Assembly (NCBI GenBank): GCA_002420115.1
Contig: DIHK01000022.1
Location: 1-17,259, forward strand
Source of the DNA: Nitrospira sp. UBA5698
Lineage (GTDB): Bacteria > Nitrospirota > Nitrospiria > Nitrospirales > Nitrospiraceae
Length of the DNA: 17,259 nt
Direction of reading: 5' to 3'
Below the pieces are notes generated by a model. That model searched no databases. It was not told the DNA's origin and saw only the letters and a list, made by a program, of their open reading frames with translations. Of this stretch, positions 6,281-13,638 are shown piece after piece. The position numbers and the translations under genes are program-made. Numbering within the stretch: position 1 is the first letter of the stretch; every line of letters begins with the position of its first letter.

Positions 6281-8194
6281 TTAGTTCAATCTGACGATCC
6301 GTCCTTCGAGAGTAGCTGAGAACGGCTGCGGCAGACTCTGGATGTAGGCGATCAAGGCATCCAGATCCAGCGGCCCTCCCACTTGGTTTCTCCCTTGCAA
6401 CAAGACGGTGAAATTGTCTCCGCCTGCCGCCATGAAACTATTGACGGTGACGGAATAGGTTGCGTGCCTGTCGATCGGCGTCCCTTGGCGGTGCACCTCG
6501 ATAATCCGATCGCCGACCGGTCGGTTATTGTCCCACGTATAGGTCAGACCGGAGGTCTTGAGAATACGCGGAAACGGTTGATTGGCCCACTGTTGGTTCA
6601 GTACGTCGTAGATCTGCTGGCCGGTGAGTTCCATCCGGACCAGGCTATTGCCGAACGGCTGAATGGTAAAGAGCTCACCGTAGGTGACCGGTCCGGTGGA
6701 GAGGTCGGCGCGGATGCCGCCCGGATTCATGAACGCGAAGTCGGTGCCGAGCGCCGCCCGTTGCGCGTCGGCGATCAGGTTCCCCAGCGAGGATTCGCCG
6801 GAAGGGCTTTCCGTGCGGGACAGGTCTACGGCCGCTTCGCCGATCACCCGATTGACGAGCGGCGCAACCTTGGCTTGGGCCTGGGTCACGAGCTCGGCTA
6901 CCTCGGTCTTCGGGGTAAGACCGGGTCCGGCGTCGGCAAAGGTGGTGACGATGGAGGCACTCTTCGCGACCACATCCCGAGTGTGTGTATTGATCAGAAG
7001 GTCGATGTCCCCGTAGGCCGTGCTGGAAGAAAAAGCCTGCGTGATCAGAATGTCGACACCATTTTGGTTCTTGAGGAGGGTATTGGTGAAGGCATGAGCA
7101 TGGCCTGACACGACGACATCGACGTCGTTGTCCAGTCGAGAGACGATGTCGACGACCTCCTGGCCGTTGATGAGGCCTCCTGGTTGGGTCGGACCTTCGT
7201 ACGTGGTTTGGCGACCACCCTGATGAATCAGCACAACAAATGTCCGAATGCCTTCCGCTTTCCGCAACCAGCGGACGTAGCGATTGATACTCTCGGCCTC
7301 ATCCAGAAATTTCAGTCCCGCGACGCCGCTCGGTGTGACGATGGTCGGCGTCTCTTTCAGGACTGCCCCGATAAACGCAATGCGAACGCCTTTGACCTGT
7401 TTGATGACGAATGGGGGCAGCACCGGTTTCCCCGTTCTCTCATCAACGACATTGGAAGAGACGGTCGGATAGCGTGCACCACGATACGGGGTCTCCAGAA
7501 ACGGGCCGGTGGCATGGTTGCCGCCGTCCAGCAAACGAAAGAGTTCGTCTTTGCCTTCGTCGAATTCGTGGTTGCCCGGGGTGCCGACGAGGTTGCACTT
7601 GGGATGCAGTCGGCGGTCTCGTCGGTCTTCTCTGGCGTCCTCATCGTCCCAGCCTCTCCTGTGACGACGGTCCTCCCGGCGATCCTCATAGCGGCAATGT
7701 CGGTTGGCGAGGAGATTCAGGAAGCCGATTGACGGTTCGTCCTGGAGAAGCGCCGATTCGGGAGGTGTGGCCCCGACATGGTCCCCTGCATGGACGATAA
7801 AGGTTCGTTCGGGTAAATCCGGATCGTTGGGATCGTGTTGTGCGGCATGGAGATAGGCTGCCAGGACCGCAGCCCCTCCGACGGGACGATTGGCCACGCG
7901 CCGACCTTCCGAGAGCTGTCCGTGAAAGTCATTGATACCGAGGAGTTGAACATGGAGGAGGGCGTCTTTCTCCTCCCGTTGAAAGTCGGGGCTGCGCCAC
8001 TCCAGCTTGCGGCCTGCGTCCAGACGGACCTCAATGGTATCGTCGGCCTCGTCGTCGCGGTCCCACTCGTGGGAACGATGCTCGACCGAAGCCTCGGCGA
8101 ACGAGGGCGATGGAACGTATCCGGCACCTATGCACAGGAAAGCGACCATGAACAAACGAGTCAGGCATCTTGGGACCATACCATCGATCGTCAT
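6281..8194 (-). CDS. exported metallophosphatase/5'-nucleotidase (UshA-like)
   Basis: Periplasmic two-domain phosphatase releasing phosphate from nucleotides or related esters. It has 637 residues from the ATG at 8194, which has AAAGGAG 7 bp upstream. A Sec signal ends near SFA-EA (residue 33/34). The dimetal phosphoesterase domain shows NDFHGQ (88-93), HAGDHVG (135-141), GNHEFDEG (207-214), LIHQGG (322-327) and GHAHAF (364-369), so the metal ligand set is complete. The C-terminal 5'-nucleotidase domain shows SSLGNLIADAQ (468-478), MNPGGIRADL (489-498), QPFGNSLVRMELTG (512-525) and FMAAGGDNFTVL (587-598). An Arg/Asp-rich low-complexity insertion lies at about 165-196, just before GNHE, and an acidic stretch DRDDEADD follows the signal peptide. 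It lies downstream of, and in the same direction as, the LuxR and choice-of-anchor I genes, but a 207-bp gap suggests its own promoter. Confidence 0.92.
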   Translation of the reverse strand: MTIDGMVPRCLTRLFMVAFLCIGAGYVPSPSFAEASVEHRSHEWDRDDEADDTIEVRLDAGRKLEWRSPDFQREEKDALLHVQLLGINDFHGQLSEGRRVANRPVGGAAVLAAYLHAAQHDPNDPDLPERTFIVHAGDHVGATPPESALLQDEPSIGFLNLLANRHCRYEDRREDRRHRRGWDDEDAREDRRDRRLHPKCNLVGTPGNHEFDEGKDELFRLLDGGNHATGPFLETPYRGARYPTVSSNVVDERTGKPVLPPFVIKQVKGVRIAFIGAVLKETPTIVTPSGVAGLKFLDEAESINRYVRWLRKAEGIRTFVVLIHQGGRQTTYEGPTQPGGLINGQEVVDIVSRLDNDVDVVVSGHAHAFTNTLLKNQNGVDILITQAFSSSTAYGDIDLLINTHTRDVVAKSASIVTTFADAGPGLTPKTEVAELVTQAQAKVAPLVNRVIGEAAVDLSRTESPSGESSLGNLIADAQRAALGTDFAFMNPGGIRADLSTGPVTYGELFTIQPFGNSLVRMELTGQQIYDVLNQQWANQPFPRILKTSGLTYTWDNNRPVGDRIIEVHRQGTPIDRHATYSVTVNSFMAAGGDNFTVLLQGRNQVGGPLDLDALIAYIQSLPQPFSATLEGRIVRLN

Positions 8195-8256
8195 ACGCAA
8201 ACTCCTTTCGTCCAAGTCGTGCCATATCAAGACTCGGCGGTTGGTTGGGTGACACC

Positions 8257-8277
8257 ATGGACAGGCTTGCTGTCCAT
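8257..8277. repeat. inverted repeat upstream of the 5'-nucleotidase gene
   Basis: ATGGACAG (8257-8264) and CTGTCCAT (8270-8277) form an 8-bp perfect stem with a 5-nt loop. It lies in the 207-bp gap between the LuxR-type gene and the nucleotidase gene. It could end the upstream transcript or sit in the nucleotidase leader. No T-tract is present. Confidence 0.4.
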
Positions 8278-8297
8278 CCTCAAGATCGTACGACGTA

Positions 8298-8318
8298 AGG
8301 ATAGAGGGAGCGTGTTAC
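8298..8318 (-). promoter_or_regulatory. possible promoter with one Pho half-site
   Basis: Read on the minus strand: GTAACA (8318-8313), 9 bp, TATCCT (8303-8298). GTAACA is identical to the proximal half-site upstream of phoB and has the same 9-bp distance to a -10-like hexamer. The distal half-site expected 11 bp away (CCCACT) does not match, so this is weak. It would give the 5'-nucleotidase mRNA a leader of about 95 nt containing the 8257-8277 hairpin. Confidence 0.22.
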
Positions 8319-8401
8319 GAACGAGTGGGGAAATCATCCACGATCGGTAAATTCGTGATCAAGCTTGCGATGGTTCCTCGTATTCCGATCTTGAGGTGCG
8401 G

Positions 8402-9112
8402 CTACCCGATCGTGGGATGATACGCGTGGGCATTGGGACGAACGGAATAGAGACGATGCGTGTGAACCATGAGCATCTGTCGAGTGGGCACACCGACCTT
8501 GTCAAAGATGTTCGTCATGTGATGCCGAACGGTACTGTCACTGATCGACAATGCATGGGCGATGTCCTTATTCGACAGTCCCTGCCCCACGAGCTGGACG
8601 ATCTCTTGTTCTCTTTTTGTCAGCGTTTGTGGCCAGTCCAGCGGCAGGGGCTCGATGTCGACGGTGTCGTCGATCAGGCCCGTCCTCACCGCCTCGGCTG
8701 GTAGGCATTCCGGTCGACGAGTTGCCGGAGCAAACAAGGCCTCGATGGCAGCAAGTATGACGGGAGGCGGTTGAACGATGAGGATGACGCCATCGACGCC
8801 GAAGGCAAACGCCTCCCGTGTGCGATCATTGTCCTCGAATCCGCACAGCAGCACGATCTTACTGGTCGGGGCCGACTCCCGAATCTGTTTGATCGTGCCG
8901 AGGGCGTCTCGTTCAGTTTCCAGATCAAGAATGAAGACATCGGCCTGCATTTCCGTCAGGGGCGTACCCCGCGTCCTCCGATGGTGGGGGTGCACGATCA
9001 GTGGGAGAGTCAGGCTGCTCTCCAAGATTTTCTGTAGGCCACACCACACGACGCTCTGACTGGTCAGAATCTCAATCGTGAGGGGTGGGGTGTTGATGCT
9101 CGTGGCGGTCAT
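8402..9112 (-). CDS. LuxR/NarL-type regulator with degenerate receiver
   Basis: A DNA-binding regulator of 236 residues. The C-terminal LuxR helix-turn-helix is complete at 164-208 (LTKREQEIVQLVGQGLSNKD, then IAHALSISDSTVRHHMTNIF). The N-terminal part (12-125) has the layout of a receiver. Asp63 in ADVFILDLE is at the phosphorylation position, but the usual acidic pair after strand 1 is replaced (IEILTSQS) and the conserved Lys region reads GVDGVILIVQPP without Lys. Classical phosphorylation is therefore doubtful; ligand or protein control is possible. The ATG at 9112 has GAGGAG 5 bp upstream. It starts 70 bp after the choice-of-anchor I gene and is followed by the 5'-nucleotidase gene, so it may regulate one or both. 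No histidine kinase is nearby. Confidence 0.85.
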   Translation of the reverse strand: MTATSINTPPLTIEILTSQSVVWCGLQKILESSLTLPLIVHPHHRRTRGTPLTEMQADVFILDLETERDALGTIKQIRESAPTSKIVLLCGFEDNDRTREAFAFGVDGVILIVQPPPVILAAIEALFAPATRRPECLPAEAVRTGLIDDTVDIEPLPLDWPQTLTKREQEIVQLVGQGLSNKDIAHALSISDSTVRHHMTNIFDKVGVPTRQMLMVHTHRLYSVRPNAHAYHPTIG

Positions 9113-9129
9113 AAACGCTCCTCAATCGT

Positions 9130-9160
9130 GGCGGACAGCCCGATCGATGGCTTGTCCGCC
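9130..9160. repeat. hairpin between choice-of-anchor I gene and LuxR-type gene
   Basis: GGCGGACA plus GCC (9130-9140) pairs with GGC, one bulged T, and TGTCCGCC (9149-9160); the 8-nt loop is itself palindromic (CGATCGAT). On the minus strand it falls between the stop of the upstream gene and the ribosome binding site of the LuxR-type gene. No T-tract follows, so partial termination, mRNA processing or an operator are all possible. Confidence 0.45.
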
Positions 9161-9182
9161 GATACGAGTTATCACTGATGGG

Positions 9183-10823
9183 TTAGTCGTCTTCTCCTTC
9201 GTCGCTCTCGTCCAGGTCATGCTGTTTTGTGCGCTCGATCTCGAAGATCGTGACCGTGTTGCTGACCTCGTGAGACACGACCAGGAGAGGTTTGCCGTTG
9301 GGACTGTCTTTCCTTCTGATGAAGAGGAGACCTTCGGGTGAAAGATCCGTCGGGGCGGTGGTGGCATACGTCGCAAACTGTGGGGATTGTGGGTCGGAGA
9401 TATCATAGACCATAATCCCGCCGGTTCGCTCAAGGCCGATAAAGGCGTAGGTTCGCCCGCCGATCTTTCCCAGAGCCAGTCCCTCTGGCTCCGGACCTTT
9501 GTTGTCGCTTCTGGTGTCGAACGTGTCGGCGGTGCCGTTGGAATTGAAGCTCGAGGGGACTAGGGCGGCCGTACGTTGCTCGAGTTCGGCGCCGCTGTCG
9601 TAGACCAATTCGCCCTCTGCGTTCCGAATGCTGAATGAGCGGGCTCCGAAGACATAAAGCTTTTCGAATTCCGGGTCGCCGTCCGTGTTGCCGAGCGTCG
9701 TCGTGACGGTGAGGCGCCCGAGATGGTCGTTATTGCGCAGCCCGTCGTTCCCGGTGGTCACGTCGGGGAATCCCTGGGAGCCAAAACTGGCAGCGTCGAG
9801 TGTGAGCGAGCCCACTCTGGCCTCTTCCGAGAAGCCCGTATAATCCCGGGCGTCACCCTCGTTGGCGGTGACCAAGTAGGTCTTTCCTTTCACCCGATAG
9901 GCGGCGATGCTGTCCGGCTGGTACATGCCGAGCACCGGCCAGTTCCGAATATTGATGGTGCCGTTGTTGCTTGAACCAGGCACATCGCGGTCGCTTGCGT
10001 CCAGCTGGTTGGCCGGCTCAAGATGATTTTTGAAGCCCAGGCCGATGATCTTGGTGAACATCGCGGAAGAGATGTCCAGGACGGCTACGGCGTTGTTTTC
10101 CTGCAATGTCACCCAGGCGGTTCTGGAGTCGCGTGACACGGCGATGTATTCCGGTTCCAAATCCTTCGCGAGGCTCGCGTTCGGCCCGAAGACGCGAATG
10201 CTGGAGGCGTTCTCCTGAGGAATCGCGACAGTGAATCCGGCGGTCCGAACGTCACCTTGTGTCAAGCCCGTGACGTCCCCGCGCATGTCGATGACGCTCA
10301 CCGAGCCTTCGGGATCGACGGAATCTGGTTGGTTATAACTATTCGGTTCACCTTCGTTGGCGACGAGCAGCCAGCGGCCGTTCGGCGAAAAAGTGACCAT
10401 ATCAGGTAAAGCACCCACAGTCAGTTGATTAAGCAACATCCCGGTCGTACTGAACAACTTCACGCTGCCCGGATCGGTTTTTACGGCTCCTTCGAGCGCC
10501 ACAGCCACTACCCCTCTGCTTACCGCCACACTGTTCGGTTTCCCTCCAAGTGGGACGGATTGGACCAGTACAGGCGTTTCCGGTGCACCAAGATCAAGCA
10601 CGTCGAGCTGACGAAGATTCAGATTAATGCTGAACAACCGCTTCGAAGTAGGATCAAAGGCTGAAATCTCCGTCCGAGGTTCGTCCGGATTGGTGCTGAC
10701 ACCGGCGCTATATCGGCCGATCTGTTTCAGTGTAATGCTGGTCGAGTCAGATGCTTCAACCGAGACAGAAACCCCCAAGAGAGTCACCAACCCGACTCCT
10801 ACGAACAGTCGCTCCATCCCCAT
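9183..10823 (-). CDS. choice-of-anchor I family exported protein
   Basis: An exported beta-propeller-like protein of 546 residues. The Sec signal ends near VEA-SD (residue 24/25). Repeated short beta segments such as GKPNSVAVSRGVVAVAL, PDMVTFSPNGRWLLVANEGE and EPEYIAVSRDSRTAWVTLQE are the family hallmark, with YLVTANEGDARDY in the second half and GPEPEGLALG near 452. Family members are often annotated as alkaline-phosphatase-like, and they frequently lie beside 5'-nucleotidases; I see no classical phosphatase active site, so activity is inference. The C-terminus is strongly acidic (HDLDESDEGEDD). The start has AGGAGGA 7 bp upstream. A triple Pho-box-like repeat lies about 75 bp before the ATG, which supports phosphate control. 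Co-transcription with the LuxR-type gene is likely. Confidence 0.88.
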   Translation of the reverse strand: MGMERLFVGVGLVTLLGVSVSVEASDSTSITLKQIGRYSAGVSTNPDEPRTEISAFDPTSKRLFSINLNLRQLDVLDLGAPETPVLVQSVPLGGKPNSVAVSRGVVAVALEGAVKTDPGSVKLFSTTGMLLNQLTVGALPDMVTFSPNGRWLLVANEGEPNSYNQPDSVDPEGSVSVIDMRGDVTGLTQGDVRTAGFTVAIPQENASSIRVFGPNASLAKDLEPEYIAVSRDSRTAWVTLQENNAVAVLDISSAMFTKIIGLGFKNHLEPANQLDASDRDVPGSSNNGTINIRNWPVLGMYQPDSIAAYRVKGKTYLVTANEGDARDYTGFSEEARVGSLTLDAASFGSQGFPDVTTGNDGLRNNDHLGRLTVTTTLGNTDGDPEFEKLYVFGARSFSIRNAEGELVYDSGAELEQRTAALVPSSFNSNGTADTFDTRSDNKGPEPEGLALGKIGGRTYAFIGLERTGGIMVYDISDPQSPQFATYATTAPTDLSPEGLLFIRRKDSPNGKPLLVVSHEVSNTVTIFEIERTKQHDLDESDEGEDD

Positions 10824-10881
10824 GTGCTGGTCCTCCTAATCGTTCACGCGCTGGATATATGTCGTTTCCAAATGCGCCCGC

Positions 10882-10924
10882 ATCATGCCTGGGACAGGTT
10901 AGGTGCCGGTTAGGCACGTGTTAA
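10882..10924 (-). promoter_or_regulatory. triple Pho-box-like repeat with -10 element
   Basis: Read on the minus strand: TTAACA (10924-10919), 5 bp, CTAACC (10913-10908), 5 bp, CTAACC (10902-10897), 9 bp, CATGAT (10887-10882). Three hexamers on an exact 11-bp period followed by a -10-like hexamer match the layout of PhoB/PhoP activated promoters, where the box replaces the -35. The transcript would start near 10875 and give a leader of about 50 nt for the choice-of-anchor I gene. Binding by the PhoB-like protein at 15645-16352 is inference. Confidence 0.65.
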
Positions 10925-10992
10925 ATGCGAGTAACATCGAAGGTGAGACCTACAGGGGAAGGTGAATGGGAAATAAATCAATGAGTTATCAT

Positions 10993-11024
10993 CGGTGGTC
11001 TCCACCGGTCGGCTCTTACCGGTG
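10993..11024. promoter_or_regulatory. operator-like inverted repeats before the HigA-like gene
   Basis: CACCGGT (11003-11009) and ACCGGTG (11018-11024) form a 7-bp perfect dyad with an 8-nt spacer. An overlapping CGGTGG/CCACCG dyad (10993-10998 and 11002-11007) adds a third arm of the same sequence. The site lies 40 bp upstream of the -35 of the HigA-like gene. An autoregulatory operator is a reasonable guess, though such operators often overlap the promoter more closely. Confidence 0.4.
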
Positions 11025-11066
11025 ACCCGAGGAAGTCGCCTAAGATGGACCAGAGGTGATTTGCGG

Positions 11067-11094
11067 TTGCAAAATTAAACAAACGAAGTATAGA
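11067..11094 (+). promoter_or_regulatory. sigma70-type promoter of the HigA-like gene
   Basis: TTGCAA (11067-11072), 16 bp, TATAGA (11089-11094). Both hexamers are close to consensus and the spacing is acceptable. The start of transcription would fall near 11101, leaving a leader of about 18 nt that holds the AAAGGA ribosome binding site of the next gene. Confidence 0.6.
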
Positions 11095-11118
11095 TAGGGG
11101 ATAGGGACGAAAGGATCT

Positions 11119-11424
11119 ATGAAGGACCTGATTGGCCAGCCGATTCACCCTGGGGAAGTGTTGGGTGAGGTCTATATGAAATCCGCGCAACCTCCGCTCA
11201 GCGTCCGTGATGTAGCAGAATCCATCGATGTCTCACCGAGGGAACTTGTGAATTTTCTGGAAGGACAACGGCCTGCCACCATGCCGCTCGCGGCGAGACT
11301 GGCCATGCGATTCAGGACGACCCCTGCGTATTGGCTCGGATTACAAGCATTGTATGACACCCGATCCCATGCATCCAAGCTCGCGACGGTTCGACCTCTG
11401 ACCACAAAGCAACCCCGCCGGTAA
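11119..11424 (+). CDS. higA: HigA-like antitoxin, helix-turn-helix (orphan)
   Basis: A small XRE-type DNA-binding protein of 101 residues. It matches the HigA family: IHPGEVLGEVYM near 9-20, then the helix-turn-helix LSVRDVAESIDVSPRELVNF (27-46), then EGQRPATMPLAARLAMRF and TPAYWLGLQALYD (74-86). In typical modules a HigB RNase toxin gene of about 90 codons precedes it. Here the 295 bp upstream hold only promoter elements and no such frame, and none follows, so it appears to be an orphan. It may repress itself through the inverted repeats at 10993-11024 or act on other genes. The Arg- and Lys-rich tail after residue 87 is probably disordered. The ribosome site AAAGGA is only 3 bp from the ATG. 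Confidence 0.86.
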   Translation: MKDLIGQPIHPGEVLGEVYMKSAQPPLSVRDVAESIDVSPRELVNFLEGQRPATMPLAARLAMRFRTTPAYWLGLQALYDTRSHASKLATVRPLTTKQPRR

Positions 11425-12042
11425 GCAATTCGGTCTGGCGCAACACCGAAACTTGTGAGAATCCCTGGATGTGGGGTCGACTCCTGTTACGAGTGTGGGG
11501 CCATAAGCTCCGAAATGGTTCTCGGTCAAGCTCTCGATCATTCCCTCGTTGTTCCCTACGTCAGTAGGTGCCATTTCCCATCTCCACTCCTATCAGCGCT
11601 CGGGCACGGTTAGGTCCTGTCTATATCTCTCGTCGAATCCTACTCGATGCCGCGTCAAGCTGGTCGGTGACCGGTACCATGCTTCCGGTATGGGTCGTTC
11701 TTTGGTCAAATTGCCGGCCGTATGGTCTCTTCAGCCCAGTTCGTTACGAATTCTTAAGGAGCATGAGACCGAGTTGTAACGGCGAACTGCGAAGGTAGGT
11801 GTGTGTGAAGATTATGCAAGCGGATTGAAAGAAGACTGCAGCTTCATTCAATGACGGCTCGTTCTTCACCAAGCAGGGTCAGTGTACGGATTCTTTCATC
11901 AATGTCATGGGGCCACAGGGTGGTAGCTCAACGAAACGGAGCGAACAACTGTTCTCAAACCGCCGCGCCGGTGGGCCGGACGACGCCGTCGATCCTCCTG
12001 GTGTCATCCGGTGTGGTGCGGTCATGCATAAGGGAGACGCTC
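11425..12042. other. long leader/intergenic region before the PhoX-type gene
   Basis: About 620 bp with no recognisable gene. Open frames on both strands are short or shadow other reading and lack ribosome sites, including an in-frame extension of the PhoX-type gene back to 11851 whose translation does not look like a protein. A weak series of Pho-like half-sites in 11-bp phase (GTTACG 11743, TTAAGG 11754, GTAACG 11776) has no proper -10 behind it. The promoter of the phosphatase gene is presumably here. Confidence 0.4.
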
Positions 12043-13563
12043 ATGGGAAAACTCAAGAAGCGGATCATGAAGTGGAGCTTATCGGCAGTGAAGATGTCAT
12101 TAGCTGCCACAGTCTTGGCGACCCCAGCATTGCCGGTTCTGGCCGACGATGAGGACAGCCACGATTATGGGGCTCGTGTGGAGGAGCGGTTGAAGAGAAG
12201 TTCCATGCACTGGTTCGGCGTTCGGGGACCCCTAGAGGCGTCTGCGCCCGCGACCACAGGGGCGTATCGGACAGCTGCTCAGCCAGCCGATGATCAGGTC
12301 TTATTAGCCGATGGATTGAAGGCCGAGTACGTTTCACGCACTGCAGGCAATGCTGCGGACATGTTCGCGTTCTGGCCGAATGATGAAAGGCCAACACACT
12401 TAATTTTTTGTATCGAGGGTGGGCGGCAGGATCTTGGTACGTTCTTGCCAGGCGGCCTGGTCAAGAAATTCAATCCGAGTGTCCAGAGCGTCAAGATCTC
12501 CGATGGGTCCGTCCAAACAATTTTGCGCGGGATGACGGCTTGTGATGGTATCCGTCGGACGCCGTGGCGAACGATTGTTGCCACTGAGGAAACATCCACG
12601 GGCGGGGTGTATGAGATCATCAACCCACTGCAGCAGACAAACCATACCATTACCGACCGCGCCCTAGGTACCATCGTCGATGAAAATGGTGCTCCCTCCG
12701 CGTCGATCGTCAAGCGTACTGCATTGCCCACAATGGCGTGGGAAGGTTTGGCGGTCTTGCCATCCGGCGTCATCATCGCGGGGGACGAGTTGCGACCGGG
12801 AACTGGCACGGCGGATGTCGATGGAGGAGCCATCTTCAAATTCATTCCGGCTGCACCACGCACGACATCAGAGCCGATCTCGAATTTGACAGAATCTCCG
12901 TTGGTCGCTGGTAATGTCTATGCGCTTCGGATAAGTTGTACCACCGGGGTACAGTACGGCCAGGGCTGCGAAATAGGCAGCGGGGCATGGGTGGCCGTAG
13001 GTGCCGCGACCGCTCGTGGGGACGCTGACAGGGTTGGAGCAACCGGATATTATCGTCCCGAGGATCTTGAGCAGGACGAGGAGTATGCCGGTGAAGGTGT
13101 GCGCTTCTGCTGGACCAACACGGGCGAGAGCGACATTGCCAATTATGGGGAAGTCCTCTGCGGCGTTGACCGCGCACCATTGATTGCCGACCCCAGTCAA
13201 CAGACGGTGACGGCGAATCGCTTCGTCGAAGGCGATGCCGATTTCAATCAGCCTGATAACTTTGCGTTCCAACCAAAGACAGGGAATCATTATGTGATTG
13301 AAGACAATCCAAACGGCGACATTTTCGCCTGCCTGCCGGATGGTAAGGACCGTGACATCAAGACGGACGGCTGCGTCAAGATCCTCTCTGTGAAGGACTC
13401 TTCCGCCGAGCCGACCGGTTTTAAGTTCACGGCTGATGGGAAAACAGCGTATCTTGCAATCCAACATAGCAACGATACCAACATGCCGAAGGTCGATGAC
13501 TACGCGACTGACGACATTATCAAGATAACCGGGTTTAAGATTCCTCATCGCTTCGAGCGGTAA
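12043..13563 (+). CDS. phoX: PhoX-type (DUF839) exported phosphatase
   Basis: Probable Ca/Fe-dependent periplasmic phosphatase of the PhoX/DUF839 family, 506 residues. Start: ATG 12043 with AAGGGAG 6 bp upstream; the reading frame stays open to 11851 but that extension is not protein-like. Signal peptide: basic KLKKR, hydrophobic core, cleavage near VLA-DD (34/35). There is no twin-arginine pair, unlike classical PhoX enzymes, so Sec export is likely. Family motifs: MTACDGIRRTPWRTIVATEE (164-183) with Cys167 and Glu182-Glu183, WEGLAV (233-238), GDEL (247-250), RPEDLE (338-343), PDNFAFQPKTGNHYVIEDN (404-422). The Cys and acidic residues fit metal ligands of the family, but I cannot align them exactly. 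The mature N-terminus is acidic (DDEDSHD). It stands alone and ends in a strong hairpin. Substrate range is inference. Confidence 0.85.
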   Translation: MGKLKKRIMKWSLSAVKMSLAATVLATPALPVLADDEDSHDYGARVEERLKRSSMHWFGVRGPLEASAPATTGAYRTAAQPADDQVLLADGLKAEYVSRTAGNAADMFAFWPNDERPTHLIFCIEGGRQDLGTFLPGGLVKKFNPSVQSVKISDGSVQTILRGMTACDGIRRTPWRTIVATEETSTGGVYEIINPLQQTNHTITDRALGTIVDENGAPSASIVKRTALPTMAWEGLAVLPSGVIIAGDELRPGTGTADVDGGAIFKFIPAAPRTTSEPISNLTESPLVAGNVYALRISCTTGVQYGQGCEIGSGAWVAVGAATARGDADRVGATGYYRPEDLEQDEEYAGEGVRFCWTNTGESDIANYGEVLCGVDRAPLIADPSQQTVTANRFVEGDADFNQPDNFAFQPKTGNHYVIEDNPNGDIFACLPDGKDRDIKTDGCVKILSVKDSSAEPTGFKFTADGKTAYLAIQHSNDTNMPKVDDYATDDIIKITGFKIPHRFER

Positions 13564-13599
13564 CCGCTCTGAGCAACGTGCGAGTGCTGCACGATCTCA

Positions 13600-13638
13600 A
13601 TGGGGCCTGTGCACCTACAGCGAATGCACAGGCCCCAT
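13600..13638 (+). terminator. strong hairpin after the PhoX-type gene
   Basis: ATGGGGCCTGTGCA (13600-13613) and its exact complement TGCACAGGCCCCAT (13625-13638) form a 14-bp perfect stem with an 11-nt loop, 37 bp after the stop codon. The position and stability fit a terminator or 3' stabiliser. The sequence after it is pyrimidine-rich but lacks a clear T-run. Confidence 0.7.

Noticed and set aside
6383..7108. Plus-strand open frame of 241 codons
   Set aside because: It is antisense to the 5'-nucleotidase, whose motifs are complete on the other strand.
11609..11614. Single GGTTAG resembling a Pho half-site
   Set aside because: No partner hexamer 11 bp on either side and no -10 element.
11851..12042. 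N-terminal extension of the PhoX-type protein
   Set aside because: It would bury the signal peptide, and the ATG at 12043 has AAGGGAG 6 bp upstream.
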